In this document: piece by piece, positions 44,939 through 57,325 of the stretch
Layout: each line of letters opens with the position of its first letter
How positions within the stretch are numbered: the first letter of the stretch is position 1
NCBI GenBank assembly: GCA_037349315.1
Contig: JBAIAC010000024.1
Location: 32,971,501-33,035,500 of the forward strand
Direction of reading: 5' to 3'
DNA from: Chelydra serpentina
Lineage: Eukaryota > Chordata > Testudines > Chelydridae
DNA length: 64,000 nt
The notes under the pieces: generated by a model
What the model was told of the DNA's origin: nothing
Seen by the model: the letters and a program-made list of their open reading frames with translations, nothing else
The model's database searches: none
Translations under genes and position numbers: made by a program

Positions 44939-46089
44939 TTTCATTTTTATTTAGAGCGATTTTTAGCATTTTTGATTTTTAAAAATAAATTTAAAGGAAA
45001 TTTCTAAACAAATGTCATTTTGAATAAAAAAAATCAAAACATTTTATTTTAGAAATGTCAAAACAAAATGTTTCAACTTTAAAAAAATTTTTTGTTCACA
45101 CAATTTGCAAAACTGACATCAATTTGCAAAACAGTTTCATGTTGCCAAATCTACATTTCTTGCCAAAAAAAAAAAAAAGTTTTTGGCCTAAAAATTTTGC
45201 CCAGCTCTATCAGTGATCAGTAATAGGGTTGTGTCTTCCCATTGGAGAATTTAAGATCTTATAGGCCAATCTTGTGAAGTGCTGAATCTCACAAAAACAC
45301 AAAGTATTTTTCAATTTATATAATGTTCATAAAAAGGCGGAACAAAAATTGGGATATCATTCCGCCCATATCTGAAACTCCCTTTAAAGCATGATTTCAA
45401 CTCAAACTTTCCCAGGCACAGCTACATATGTCAGATGTTCACTTGCATAAATAGATGGCAGCAAATACACCTCTTTTTGTGCCAAATTGTTTAGTCCTTA
45501 CTCAGCGAAAATGTCTAATGATGTTAAGGTAAGTTTTGACTGAGAACTGCAGGATTTGGTTCTTGATGCGTAGAAGAAGGAAAATGACATTAGCACAAGT
45601 CAATTCCTTACAAATGCAGTCAGTAAAGAGCACTGTCTCATTCTGCTGCTGCCATGACTGAAGCAAATTCATTTAAATTAGCATTCACACTCATGGAAAT
45701 ATTTTTGCATTATTGTATTATTTGACCAGCTATAGTATTTAGCACTTTAAAGTTTCAAACATCAACTAATTTAGGACACTTTTGATGCCAAAGTAGTTTC
45801 CTGCAAGGCTAAATTATTTTCCCAAATGGTTTCCAAAGAGAATGTATCTTTTATATCAGTTATTAATCACAATTGTAGTTCTTCATAATTCAGACTATGG
45901 TTGTGTATAACTGCCCATTTCACTCAGAAGAACTAAATGTACAGTGCATGGTGTTTTAAATGCCTTCAGTCAGTATTTTGTTAAATTTAACTTAGTCACA
46001 GGACAAGGTAAGTTTACTTGAGATTGCAATTTTAATTAAAAAATGTGTTCCAAACAGCTGACAGATAATCTGCCCAATATGTATATAAT
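44939..46089. other. Unassigned AT-rich sequence
   Basis: 44940-45210 is a very A/T-rich block with repeated caaaacatttt/caaaatgtttc and tttgcaaaac motifs that may be an unnamed dispersed repeat. Nothing else recognised. Confidence 0.4.
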
Positions 46090-47440
46090 TGTATCTAATA
46101 ACAGAACACCACATTGGGCCTGATCCTGAACAGCTGGTCAAGAGTAATTCTCTGATGGCCTCTGTGTATTCCTACTGTAGGATTGTGCCTTGTGACAGTG
46201 GGCAGGTGGAACCCTCTTTCAAAGCCAGGTCTGTTGGCAGATGCATGAGTGCCCTCACATCGCTTGTTACATCAGATGCCTTGGTCTATTTATCGGAGTG
46301 CACCTCCACAGCTGCCTAAGTTTCTTTCCCGCTGCCACAGAGAGTACAGGTGACCCCCAGTTGTGGCTTAGGTTACACCTAGTTTGGGGTTTAGCTTTCT
46401 CTCCTACTTTTATACAGTTCTATCTTTATTGGTTTTAGTATACTTCGTATAGTTAGGTAGGACATTTTATTTTTTCTCATATTCCCTCAGAACCCTCAGA
46501 GTTCTTCCCTGGCACTGGGAATAGGCCAGGCATTGACCCTAAGAAAAGTTCTGCATCATATTCTTCTTCCAGAATTGGATGTACACACTCTGCCTAGACA
46601 ACTCGTGCTCTTCCACACCGTGTAGGATTTTCACACTATGGACTGGCTGGGAAGGCAGCTCAGATGGCAAGCCTATCTCAGGGCAGTCAATTCACCTGCA
46701 GGCCTGAGTTCCACACCCTGTCTGGAATGGCCTCCTTCCTTGCTGAGACCCAAGAGACATATGCTAGTTCTGGGTTTGGCAGTAATATCTACCTAGATCT
46801 CCTTTTTCTAAGACTGGGGTTGCTTCTGCCTGCCATTACCCATTGTTGTCTAAGGCACCTATTGAAGTGTTAGTGCCTAGGCCAGTTCCTGTGCCTTTAA
46901 GTAACTCTCTGGTGTTGCGTACTTTGGCAGCTACCCCACATCCACTTCTGTGGCTCCTGCTCAGGAGACTTCTTTGACTACCCTGTTATTACCCCAACTT
47001 CAGGTTCCAGCAGAGACCACTGGTTCTTCTGGTCTCCAAGACCTCCTTCTGTCCCCTTCCCCCAGTGCAGAAGTAAGGAAAAAACACTCTGGTGATGAGC
47101 TTCTTAAAAAGAAGAGAGAGAAGCACATTACCACCTGCACCTGACGGTGTGGGAAGCTGCAGGGCCAAAACCAGCAGGATAATGTCTTCAATGCTGGCAC
47201 AGAAATGCCGGTGCCAAGCCTCTTGGTGCCAACATCTGAAGGAATCTCCCCACTGAGAACTCCTCAAATCCCATTTACGTCCACTTGTTTGGGTACTAGG
47301 TCCCTAGTGAAAATCCTGGCCTCTCCTTTGAAGACCATCTCTTTCAGCCCTGAGCATTCCCTTATGCTCTTCATCTGGAGTCACACTATTCCAGGCATGG
47401 TCCAAGGTTCCCTTAGTGCTAGCTGAGGTGAGCTTTTAGG
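46090..47440 (+). mobile_element. Possible DIRS 5' region and ORF1 relic
   Basis: A leader-like block with tatagttaggtaggacattt is followed by segments such as RVGFSHYGLAGKAAQMASL (about 46627-46680) and a Ser/Pro/Lys-rich stretch (SPSPSAEVRKKHSGDELLKK at about 47053-47112) that resemble the variable N-terminal half of DIRS ORF1. Frames are broken. No catalytic domain is present; the assignment rests on composition and layout only. Confidence 0.35.
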
Positions 47441-47448
47441 GTCCCATG

Positions 47449-47654
47449 CACTGTTCCCTCTAAGCTGTGCGCGTGTGCGCGTGCACACAGATCCTAAACC
47501 CTGCGCACACGGCGAAACACTGCCCGCACAAAAAATTGCACAGAAGCACAACAATTTGCACAGAAGAAATGTTTTGCGCACATGGCCTTTCAAAAATTTG
47601 CACAGAAGACATTTTTTTGTGCACACGGACTGTCAAAAATTAGAGGGAACATTG
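47449..47654. mobile_element. hAT-type element, 206 bp, with exact 8-bp duplication
   Basis: Ends CACTGTTCCCTCTAA (left) and CAATGTTCCCTCTAA (right, read inward). The 8-mer gtcccatg flanks both sides (47441-47448 and 47655-47662). Interior has alternating purine-pyrimidine stretches (gtgcgcgtgtgcgcgtgcac) and repeats of aatttgcacagaag. Confidence 0.93.
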
Positions 47655-47662
47655 GTCCCATG

Positions 47663-50600
47663 GCCCAGAAACTATCCCATAGATGAATGCACAGAAGAGT
47701 CTTTCAAAGAACAACAGTAATAGGCAAGTACCCTCTCTTTCTGCTGGCAGTCAATGAGTCACATATGCCTAAGGATAGCAAGATCTGGCCCAAAATTTAT
47801 AAAGAGAGAATCTCAGAGAACTATTAACATTCTGAAATGAAAGCAACCTAATTATCAAACTGAATTCAAATCTAGATGATACCTCTTTATCTTAAAATTA
47901 TCATCAATCCCACGGAATTCTTAAACAAGCTGCTATGAAATTACCATATTATTAAAGAAATAAAAAAAAATGTATGATCCTGCTTTCAGCATCAAGAGAG
48001 ACAGTCCCACAAAGTCTCTGGCAATGAGTAAACAAAAGCTGTACTGAATTAAAACTTAAGGCTCTGCAGACTGATGCCTAGGGCCCAGCTCATGGAGTGT
48101 CTTTGATTACATTAGACTCTCAGCTTTCATTTAAAACAAACAAACAAAAAAACCAAACAAACAGGTTTCTAGCCTTCATGCTTATCATGAAAATCTGACT
48201 AATCAGTGCTGTGACACATGCTTGAGGGCCTGCAGAGGGCCTGAAACAGTAGCTCTCAAGGGGTTGGACTTCTCTGTTGACCTCAATAGGGTGTTAAAAT
48301 CGAGACCAATGCTCTGGGATTGTGTGTATGTGACTGTAGGAGAGGTGCACAGGTCCCATCCATATGCATGCTAGAGCTGACATACCCTAGCTTCTGGAGT
48401 AAGTAATGGAAGACTTCCTGGCTGTTCTTTAGAGGTGAGGGGACCCTGCTGCCAATACAGAGGGGGACAAAGGGGCCCAAGGTCACTGCCCTGCCTCTGT
48501 GGCTGGCCATCCCAAGTAGGCAGCAGAGCCACAGGGAGACCTTGCATCATGGTGTTCATAGAACCCCAGACTGCCTTAATCTGATCTTGAATGGAAGCTA
48601 ATTTAGAGTCATTTTTGCTTAAGAACAGTTTTGAGATTTACTGAACTCTCTCTTCCAAATAATTTTGGCTGTAACTTGCTGAGGTGAGTATTTCAGGACT
48701 CTTCCTCTAAATCAGGAATTTTCCTTTTTTGACATTTCAAAACTCAGTTTTAGAATAGCTTCTTTGCTTACTGTTGGGACAATTCAGATGATACTCCCAG
48801 GTTGGTTGGTTCATATCCTGCTAGCAGTGTTCAGCACTTCTAGAGACTTTAATATACCTTTTATGTGATATGCTAAGCTGCAATCCATCTGCAATGAGAG
48901 AATGGGCACTCCTGTTTTTCATCAGTAAGGTTGTTAAGAATAGGTGGAAACACCCCTAGGTCCACTAAATCATCCTCTTTCAGGAGAGGTGCCATCAAAT
49001 TTCCGCTAAAGTCAAGGATATATTTCCACTGATTTCAGAGGGATCTGGCTCAGGCTGTAGATAGTGGTTGTGCTCATATGATTTCTAACTTTGCATATGG
49101 ACTACAAAATTCAAGGTCTGACATGATCTGTGATGATTTACATGATCTTGTAAAACCATGAAGCTCTGACAAATCCCTCCTCCCTGCTGAAGTTGAGGCT
49201 CTTCTGCTAACAATCCCTAAGCAATCTTGATGGAAGGTCTTCAACAGTCCATGTCTAAAGAGCTCACGGTTTAATTAGCTTGACCTCTTCAAACTCAAAG
49301 GAGATACTATAGGAATGCACAGGTGTAATTAAAGGCATAATTCAATCTACAGGACCTTTATGACTAGCAGTGATCCACAAGAAGGATAGAAACCCAGCTT
49401 GAGACGCATAGCTCAGACTGAGTTTTCAGGCATGGTAGGTTTTAAAAAAACCTTTATTTTTAAATTAAGTAAATTTGATATAGAAATAATTGAGGCACAA
49501 TGAACATGGAAGTCTAGTTTTGTAGTCACTTTTTTTAGAGTAGAATCAGGCTTTAAAGTTTTTAGTTCATTCTGAATACATTTTATCCCTTTACATATCA
49601 AAGTATGTGAATTAATGCTTTTATTCAAAATGAACAAACAAATTGTAACTGAACTATTGTTATTACTGAATATCAATCAACAGTGGCTGTTGGTTATGTA
49701 CACACCATGCTGTTTTTGGAATACAGATTTGTAGTAATTATGTTCCCAAACAGAGTAATAGATTTAAATACATTTTGTTTATATATTCTAGTTTATCAGA
49801 GTATTTGTTATTCTGGGTTAGTTTTCTCTGGGATATTAGCCACTCATAGCTATACTAGTACAAATCCCTAGTGTAGTTGTGCTGAACTGCTGTAAAGTGA
49901 GTCCTGCACTGGTTTCAAACTAGGGTAAGCCATACCCATGCAAATCACTTCTTACACTAGTGAAGCATGTCTATGCTAGAATGTTACAGCCCTGCGACAT
50001 TGGTGCATCTAGGCTAGTGTTTAGAACCCCCACCTGTCCCAACCCACTGTCTGGGTCTTCAAAATGCTTTACACTAACAGTTAGATAAGTAACCTTCCCT
50101 CTCAAAATAGGTCTGTGTTTTGATTATTAAGTCAGGCTTTGGGTTCTACAGCACTGTGTCCTTAGCCAGCTTAGAAATACTCAATTAAATCCTTAAAAAC
50201 TCTTCTCTAAGCACTAAAGATCTGATCCTTCACACCCTTACTTGCACACATAGGGTGGCATTCACTCCTGTGCAGCTGACCAGCACAAGGCACATTACCG
50301 GCTGGCTCGCACTGGCCCAGTCATACGTGCAAGTTACAATGATGCCATCCTATGGTAGAATGACGGAAAGGGTGACTGAGCAAAGAAAGAGCCCACCAGG
50401 ATGGCTGCAATGAACTATCCTTGAGAAATGTGAACTCTGATAAACAAGCTGTCCTGACTGCGCATGTGAGATTGTCAGAGTGAATCAAAACCCTCACTCC
50501 GACATTGCAGAGCAGGGAGGAAACTGAAAGTGCTCCAAGTGAAGAAGCCAATCAAACGGTTGGGGCCCAAAAATGGAATTCAGAACAAAAGCCTGGCTGC

Positions 50601-51428
50601 ATTCTGAATGTGGCTGTAAATGGCTGTGCAAGCATGACTTGTGAGCAGTACATTCCTGGAAGATGACAGGAAGGTGTTTATCCGGGGATGGAGCCAGATA
50701 CTGTTTAAAAATTAAAGTTGCCAAAAACAAACCCAAAGGCATTAATTCTGCAGTGTTTGATATCATCTGATTTGTTTCCAGGCTAAGCACTTAGGACAAG
50801 AGTCATTAAAAATCTCAATCCTATGTTTGTGCTATCCAAGTTCACGGAAAGCAGCACAAGCCAGGAAAACTAAAGAACTGTTTTAGTGAATCCATAATGT
50901 GCTAAAGAAATTGGGGCCTGAGCCTGGAAATTCTTACTCAGTCGAGTAATTGCTCTGGCTCAGGATTCAGTGGGACATTTGTGTGAGGAAGGATGATGTC
51001 TACCACCTAGCCACCAATGTATCCTGTACACACTTTAGTTGGTGTATAGTCCTAGTTGTTGTGTTCTGGAAATTGGGGAGGGGGTTGCAGAGGCAGCCCC
51101 GTAGGAGGACTTGGCAGAGATGAGTCTTCCCTCACTTTTTCTCTGGCTCACCCTGGACAGATGGACTTAGTGGACAGGTAGAATCAAGACCAAGGCTCAT
51201 CTTCTCACAGCCTGATGCAGCCAGTTTCACGGGTGACAGAGCTGTTAAATCTATCATTGAAGGATGGGCAGGGGAATTGTGGGATTGCATTAGAAGGCTT
51301 AATTACACAGTCGCAGCTGGTACATCAAGGCTTGTGGGCTCTAGTAGATCCGGAATAATATTCTCTTAGTGGTACTGCAATGATGCAGAGTTAAACATTA
51401 GGGATGACACAATGGTGTGGCTTGATCA
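47663..51428. other. Unassigned intergenic sequence, 3.8 kb
   Basis: No gene or element recognised. An (AAAC)n-type simple repeat lies at about 48134-48162. A segment at 49860-50000 with several gtgtag/ctacac words may be a decayed MITE. Confidence 0.45.
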
Positions 51429-52030
51429 GTGTGTTGGGGGAAAAACACTCTCCCACCCCTTCTTCCTTTGTGAAGCAGATGTAGGTTGTGGACTTAGAAC
51501 AGGGTTTGGTCCAGCTGGTTCCAATTAACCATTGATCCTCCTTAAAGGCTGCAGGAGATGAGTGGTCTGGAGTATAGATAAGTTAGGCTATGCTCCCCCC
51601 ACAGCAGACAGGAAGGGTGTGTTTCCTGAAGGAGGGCCTGGTGAAAGCTAGAAGTCTGGAGTCTGACAAGTAAATCAGGAAAGCTGAAATTGAGCCCAGG
51701 AGCAGGGTAGAAAAGAGTACTGGAGAATGGGACCTGCCCTTGGAAAGAAAGGTACTAAATCAGGATATGTTTGGGCAGAGGCTGGTCCTGCCTCCCTTTA
51801 AAGACTTGAACTCTGGGTTCTTAAAAGGGAAAAGGACTCTGTATGCTCCATGCTTCTCAATTAGGACTTGGTAGGATTTGGGTCTGAAAGCAAAATGGGT
51901 GTAAAACTCTGGTAAAATAAATATTACTACAACTTTGTTTTAAGAACTTTTACATTCTCTGACTTCCTTCTACTCTCTTCCCTCCCTTTCATTTTTGTGG
52001 CGGTCAGGTCATCCTGGCCCACCCAGGAAT
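51429..52030 (+). mobile_element. Possible solo LTR or dispersed repeat with poly(A) signal
   Basis: Starts near TGTTGGGGGAAAAACACTCT. It carries ggtttggtccagctggttcc and gtggtctggagtatagataa, then AATAAA at 51916-51921 in ctctggtaaaataaatatta, followed by a T-rich tract and gtggcggtcaggtcatcctg. Layout fits an LTR (U3, poly(A) signal, U5). Neither a right CA end nor a flanking duplication is certain. Confidence 0.4.
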
Positions 52031-55000
52031 AATTTGATAGAGAATAAGGGCAGTCTCACCTGTGGTGTTGGTAGTAGGTTTGTGTGTAGACATGTAGTAT
52101 CACAAGAATGCTAGGGTTTGCGATGAAAGCTGGTTGGGAATTTTCTGAATACAGTGGGTTTTCATGTTGATTTGTTGAGGGAGAGGGAAAGTATGTTTGT
52201 GTGACCATCCTCCTCCCCGGAATACCCAATATCTCACTCACCTAGGATGTGGGAAATCTGGGTTCAAATCCCTGCTCTGCTAGATTCAGACCTGGGAAAG
52301 AAAGAGGACTGATTTTTCCACTGTCTTTCACTTTGCATATTATTTCAATGTGAAATGCTCTTCTGGTTTAAGTGAGAGACTTCTAATTTGACAGCATTTT
52401 ACACTCACTTTGCATTCACTGGGCACAAGCAAAAATGACCATCATAAGTGCTTGGCTGTGGAAAATCTGGCCTAATAAATTTAGGCTCTCTTCCCTTCCT
52501 TTTCTAAATTCAATTTTTTTGTTTGTCTCCCCTCACTCCCTGCCATTGTGGAATTTCAGGAGGAGCAGGGCTATTTTTTATCCTCTCTTTGCAGGCTGCC
52601 AGCAAAGTGTGGAATTGGTTTCATTACCTAGCATAACTGGTGGAGAAGGTGATTTAGGCAGACATGTTTGTGTCTTGTAATTTTGCTACCAGGCAGATAG
52701 CTTTTTAGCAAATTGGCTATTTTTAGGTATTCTGGAATAATGTGACTTTCTATGCTTTCCTTTAGGATAAGGACTTTGTGGATAAAAGTGGGTGAGGGAG
52801 GCCCTTGGAGCTCATCACTTCTAATAGAGGTTGTGGGATTATAATCCTCTTCTTATCTGTGTGAGAAGTATTATAAAATGACTTACTTCCCACAGATCAG
52901 TTATTTAACACCCCTCTACACCACTATTAAGTAATACATATTTTGAATAAACTTTAAATCACATGGAACACGCCCTCTCTCTAAAATTCATTATTTAAGT
53001 AATGTATGAGACAAATCCCATTTTTTAAAAAACAAATATCAGGCTGACATCGGATCAAGTTTCATTTGCAACTGCATCTCCCATTGCATTTAGGAGTTTT
53101 ATCCTTTTGCCACTTTCTTCAAAAAATAAAATTAAAATAAGGGTAGGCATTTATTCTGTAGCCTCATTTTGGCAGGTAAATAGAAAGTTGAGTGGGCTGA
53201 TCATGCACTCCCCATCTGTCAGTTCCACCCACTATTACCATGTGCTTAGTGGAAAATTGCAGTTATTTTGTTCAACGCTGCATTGTGAAAGTTCATGTAG
53301 CAAGAAAAGACTCCTTACCATATGGAAACTATGAAATGTGTTTCATAATAAAGATTGTATTTACTGTAAACATCCCTATGCTGTACTGTTGGTAATATCT
53401 TTTGTGGAGAAAGTAGTGGGTTAATTTGGCCTTGAAATAGATGCCCAGTGAAAGACACGGCCAGAATTTTCCATAGTTGCCTAACAAGACAGAGACATCC
53501 ATATTTCAGCACTCAAGTAGCCTGCATTTTCAGAAGTGCTGAGTGTTCAGCATTTCATGTAAAGATTGGTAAAGGAAGTCCTCTGCAGTGCATGAGTTTT
53601 ATTGGTAATCCAGAACCCTGAAACTATGCCATGTTCCTGAGGACCATCCACTGGAACCTTATCTATTGACCAATGATTTATGTATGAATTGACACGTCTC
53701 GTTTAGAGAACACTTGTGTAACAATAAACACTCACAACTCTTGTTGGAGTGATTATGGGTTTAGATGCCTAAATTTAGACACACAAGTTAAAAAATATTG
53801 GCCGGTGAACACCAGTTTGCACTCCTCAGTATTACTAATTTAACAATGACAAGAATAACTTTTGTGTTTTAATATACATAGTCAAACTTCTCTCATTAAA
53901 CTAATACAATACAGCTAAAGCTACCTGCATAGGTTGGCACAGTGGACAGCCGATCATCCCAAATGAATGGTCTTCAACATTATCTAACAGGTGTCTAAAG
54001 TACATTAGTGGCAGGTTTTAAACTTTTAAAACAGCTTGTTTTAGGCTTTTACTAAGCCTTTTTAAAGGCTCATGGTGACTTAAATCGCTACCATAGTCAA
54101 TCTTAGCATTTGTAGTGGGATTTGAAACAATTTTTTTCGTCTTTCCATTGAATTCAGTGGCAGATGGACTGGGCTCTTAGTCTCCATAGCTATAACAAGA
54201 CACATCCTTTTCCAACCCATTATTTATATTCTTCCCTTTTAATTACAAATGATTGTAATGTGTGTGTGTGTAAATATAAAACTTGACTTAATCTCATCAT
54301 TCTCATATTTCCTTGGATTCTGAATCAAAATAATTCCCAGGACTTGGAAAAAGACATTCTATATCTTGTTACTTATAAGAACACTTTTTTTCTGGTAATC
54401 AATATCGAAATGACTGGTATTGTTTCAGTCTTTTCTCCTTTAAAACATAGATCATTCAATAGTGCTAACCCATACATCTTTCCTGTCAAACATTTAATTT
54501 ATTGTGCTGTTCATTTATAGCTAGAGACTAGAGACCTATTGGTTGGCAAAAGAGGATGGATGGCTTCTTTATTGTGTCCTTACACAGCTGACAGGAGATG
54601 GACAATATTCATTTCCAAACTGCTAGTAAATCCTAGATGGATCACAAGGTCTTTGTACTAACTTGAATAACTATTGCAAGGCATTTTCAAAGTGTTTCTT
54701 ACCTGTTGTTTGACAGTCGCTTTCTCATTCACTGTAGTTAGACTGATCATTGAGAATGCAAATTAAAGAAAGAGGAATCTTTATAGAGACATACAGCAAC
54801 TGGTATTAAGGATAAATATATAACAGTACCCCTTTCCAGCATAGGCTTTTAAATAATGTCAGTATTACAATGGTCTCTTATGGTATTTCCTTTTCCATTC
54901 TATTTTAGAGCTTCTTTTCAAGTTAGTAGTTTATGGTAAGGACTGTGAAAAAGAGGCTCCAAGGGCCTATAGCACATGGCTGAAAAAAAATTATATCAAA

Positions 55001-56159
55001 ATAGGCTTGTGTTGGTAGCTTGTGATGTTGGGTCTGTTCGTGCACAAAAGAATCTCTGCTCATGGCATCCTTCCTTTGCTTTGTTTTGTAGGGGGGTTTA
55101 AGTTTACAAGCCTTAAATAATAACTGAGTCTAGCTAGAAAATTATTGTTTAATGGTACTAGTTCAACATGTAAGTGCTCCACTCCACTAGCCAGTCATTT
55201 ACTTGGAGGAGATAGTCATGGCTGCTGAGTTAAAACAATGACTGAAAAGAGAGAGACCTTTTTATTTTTAAATTGCTACTATAAGTGAGGAGGCTCTCCA
55301 GGATGGACAGGGTAAGTTTAGTGTTGTCAGCTAAAATCTGAACTTTACCTGCGGCTAACTGCCTGTTAACATAACTTTACGCATCAGGTTTGTCTACCTA
55401 CTTTCAGATGTCAGCAACCACAATGAAAAGGGTACTCAGTCACAAAAAGTCCGTTTTAAATTAATGTCTTAAATCCAAAAAACAAAATAAGGAAATTTAG
55501 AATGAAAGCTGAAAAGCCCTAGTCACTCTTGGCCTTAACTCGTATAACGGTGTGAAAAAGAATCAAGGTGCAATTATCTAAATTTTAGCCAGAGTGCTGG
55601 TCTGCATTGGCAGCCTAAATTCAAATGCTCTTTCTGCAAAATCTCATCATCGCCACCATGTATAACCTGTGAAGCCAATATTTTTAAGACGTGTGACTTT
55701 TTTAAGCCACCAGTATCTACAGGTAACACCGCCAAGATACTAGCTACACTACACTGCAAAACAACCATGCCAGGAAATTAATGTTTCTAATCCTAAAAGG
55801 TCACTCTCTGAATTCTCATTTTCAAGGTATCACTTTCCAAAAAGACATTATGTCATAAGGACATGCCCTGTGGTTATGTAATGGGGGTATTAAAATACTA
55901 GGTGCTCGTGTGTTAGAGGAGATACTTTTGGGCATTTGACATTGTCCAGATTCCTGCTTGGTTTTTTTCAACACAGGCTGCTACGGACATTGTTGTTGAT
56001 GGTTATTTTCACAGTACCCAAAAGTGTGCTAGCTGCTTGACAGAACAAATAGTCATGGCCCCTGTCCTAAATAGTTCAGTCTAAACTTGTAACGTGATGA
56101 GTCATGGTAACAGGGTTTCCTATGGCAGTGCTTCATCCATTCTCCATGCTGGTTCCACA
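52031..56159. other. Unassigned intergenic sequence, 4.1 kb
   Basis: Nothing recognised beyond a short (TG)n run near 54260. Open frames are short and without motifs. Confidence 0.5.
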
Positions 56160-56960
56160 GGACTGCCCCTTTTCCTCTTTCTCATTTCACATGGCTTCAG
56201 CAACCATTTCTATGCTCACAAATCTGCCTCGCCACTTCTCACCTGCCTACTTGCATGTTATCCTGTCTGTCTAGCATCTAATCCTGGATGTCTTGCCATC
56301 AACTCAATTTAACATGGCTAGACTTGGGGTTTACTTCCAAAGCCTCATCCGTTCCTGCATTCTCTGTCACTATTGACACCACCACCATGCATGCTGCCAC
56401 TCAAGCCACTAACCTAGGGTTATCTTTCACCTTGCTCCACCCCTCCCTGGCTCTTCCCAGCTTCTTTAACAAGAATATTTCTAATAACTGATTATTTCCG
56501 TTGGCAATGCTAAAATTCTCATGCAGGCTCTCATTACTACTTGTCCTGATTATTGCAACCTCCTCTCTGGCTTCCTTGTCACATGTCAGACCCCATCACT
56601 TCACTCACAATGCAGCAGGTGCCTGTCACTCTGACCAAGTCATCCTCTGATTTGAATCCATCCTCTGGGATGCTTTTTCCACAATATCAAATTAAAATTT
56701 CTCATCTTCACCTTCAAGGACCTTCACAACTCTGCCCTTCCCTACTTATCTGCTCTTGTCTCTTATCCCCTTGGTCCCTGCCTCCCTACCACGCCACAAT
56801 GATCTCTCTTCCACTTGCTCACTTTTCCCACAAACATCTCTGCACATTTTTCAATGTATAAGGAGTTGCATGGAAGATCTTCCCTGAACTAGTCTGCAAG
56901 GCAATACCTTCTCTTCCTTCACACGTTTTCAAGGCACACTTCTACCATGCTTCCTAGAAG
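56160..56960 (+). mobile_element. L2-like LINE reverse transcriptase relic
   Basis: Plus-strand remnants in shifting frames: SWMSCHQLNLTWLDLGFTSK (56273-56330 region), SVPAFSVTIDTTTMHAATQA followed by TNLGLSFTLL, then a CLDYCN-like segment near 56540 (ttgtcctgattattgcaacc) and FTFKDLHNSALPYLSAL-type residues near 56700. This order (thumb region, then DYCN block) is that of L2/Rex1-type LINEs. Old and diverged, ends undefined. Confidence 0.55.
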
Positions 56961-57024
56961 AAATCCGCCAATTAACAATGAATAACCAGAGGGCTTCTTG
57001 GCGACTGTTGAAAACAACAACTTT

Positions 57025-57325
57025 GAAATGTGTTAGTTTGCACCAGTGGGTGGGGGATAAATTCTAATCTGTACCAGTGTGTCAAGCACTAACTGTCCCA
57101 TATGAACTCTGCTGGCATGCAACAAAAGTTCCCTAATGTGCATTAACATAGCTATAGTCGATATAAACTCTAGTCCCTCGGGACTACATTAACATGCACT
57201 AAGGAACTTTTAATGCATGCCAGCAGCATCCACACAGGCCAGTTAGCTTGTGACACACTAGTAAGCACTGAATTTACACCCAATTGATGTGGACTAGTGC
57301 ACTGTGTAGAATATACAGGGCTTGT
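57025..57325. mobile_element. Foldback (palindromic) MITE
   Basis: Two arms of roughly 110-120 bp pair imperfectly. Left: accagtgtgtcaagcactaa, ctgctggcatgcaacaaaag, ttccctaatgtgcattaaca. Right arm, read inward: actagtgtgtcacaagctaa, ctgctggcatgcattaaaag, ttccttagtgcatgttaatg. The short middle is around gctatagtcgatataaactc. No coding. Confidence 0.75.
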
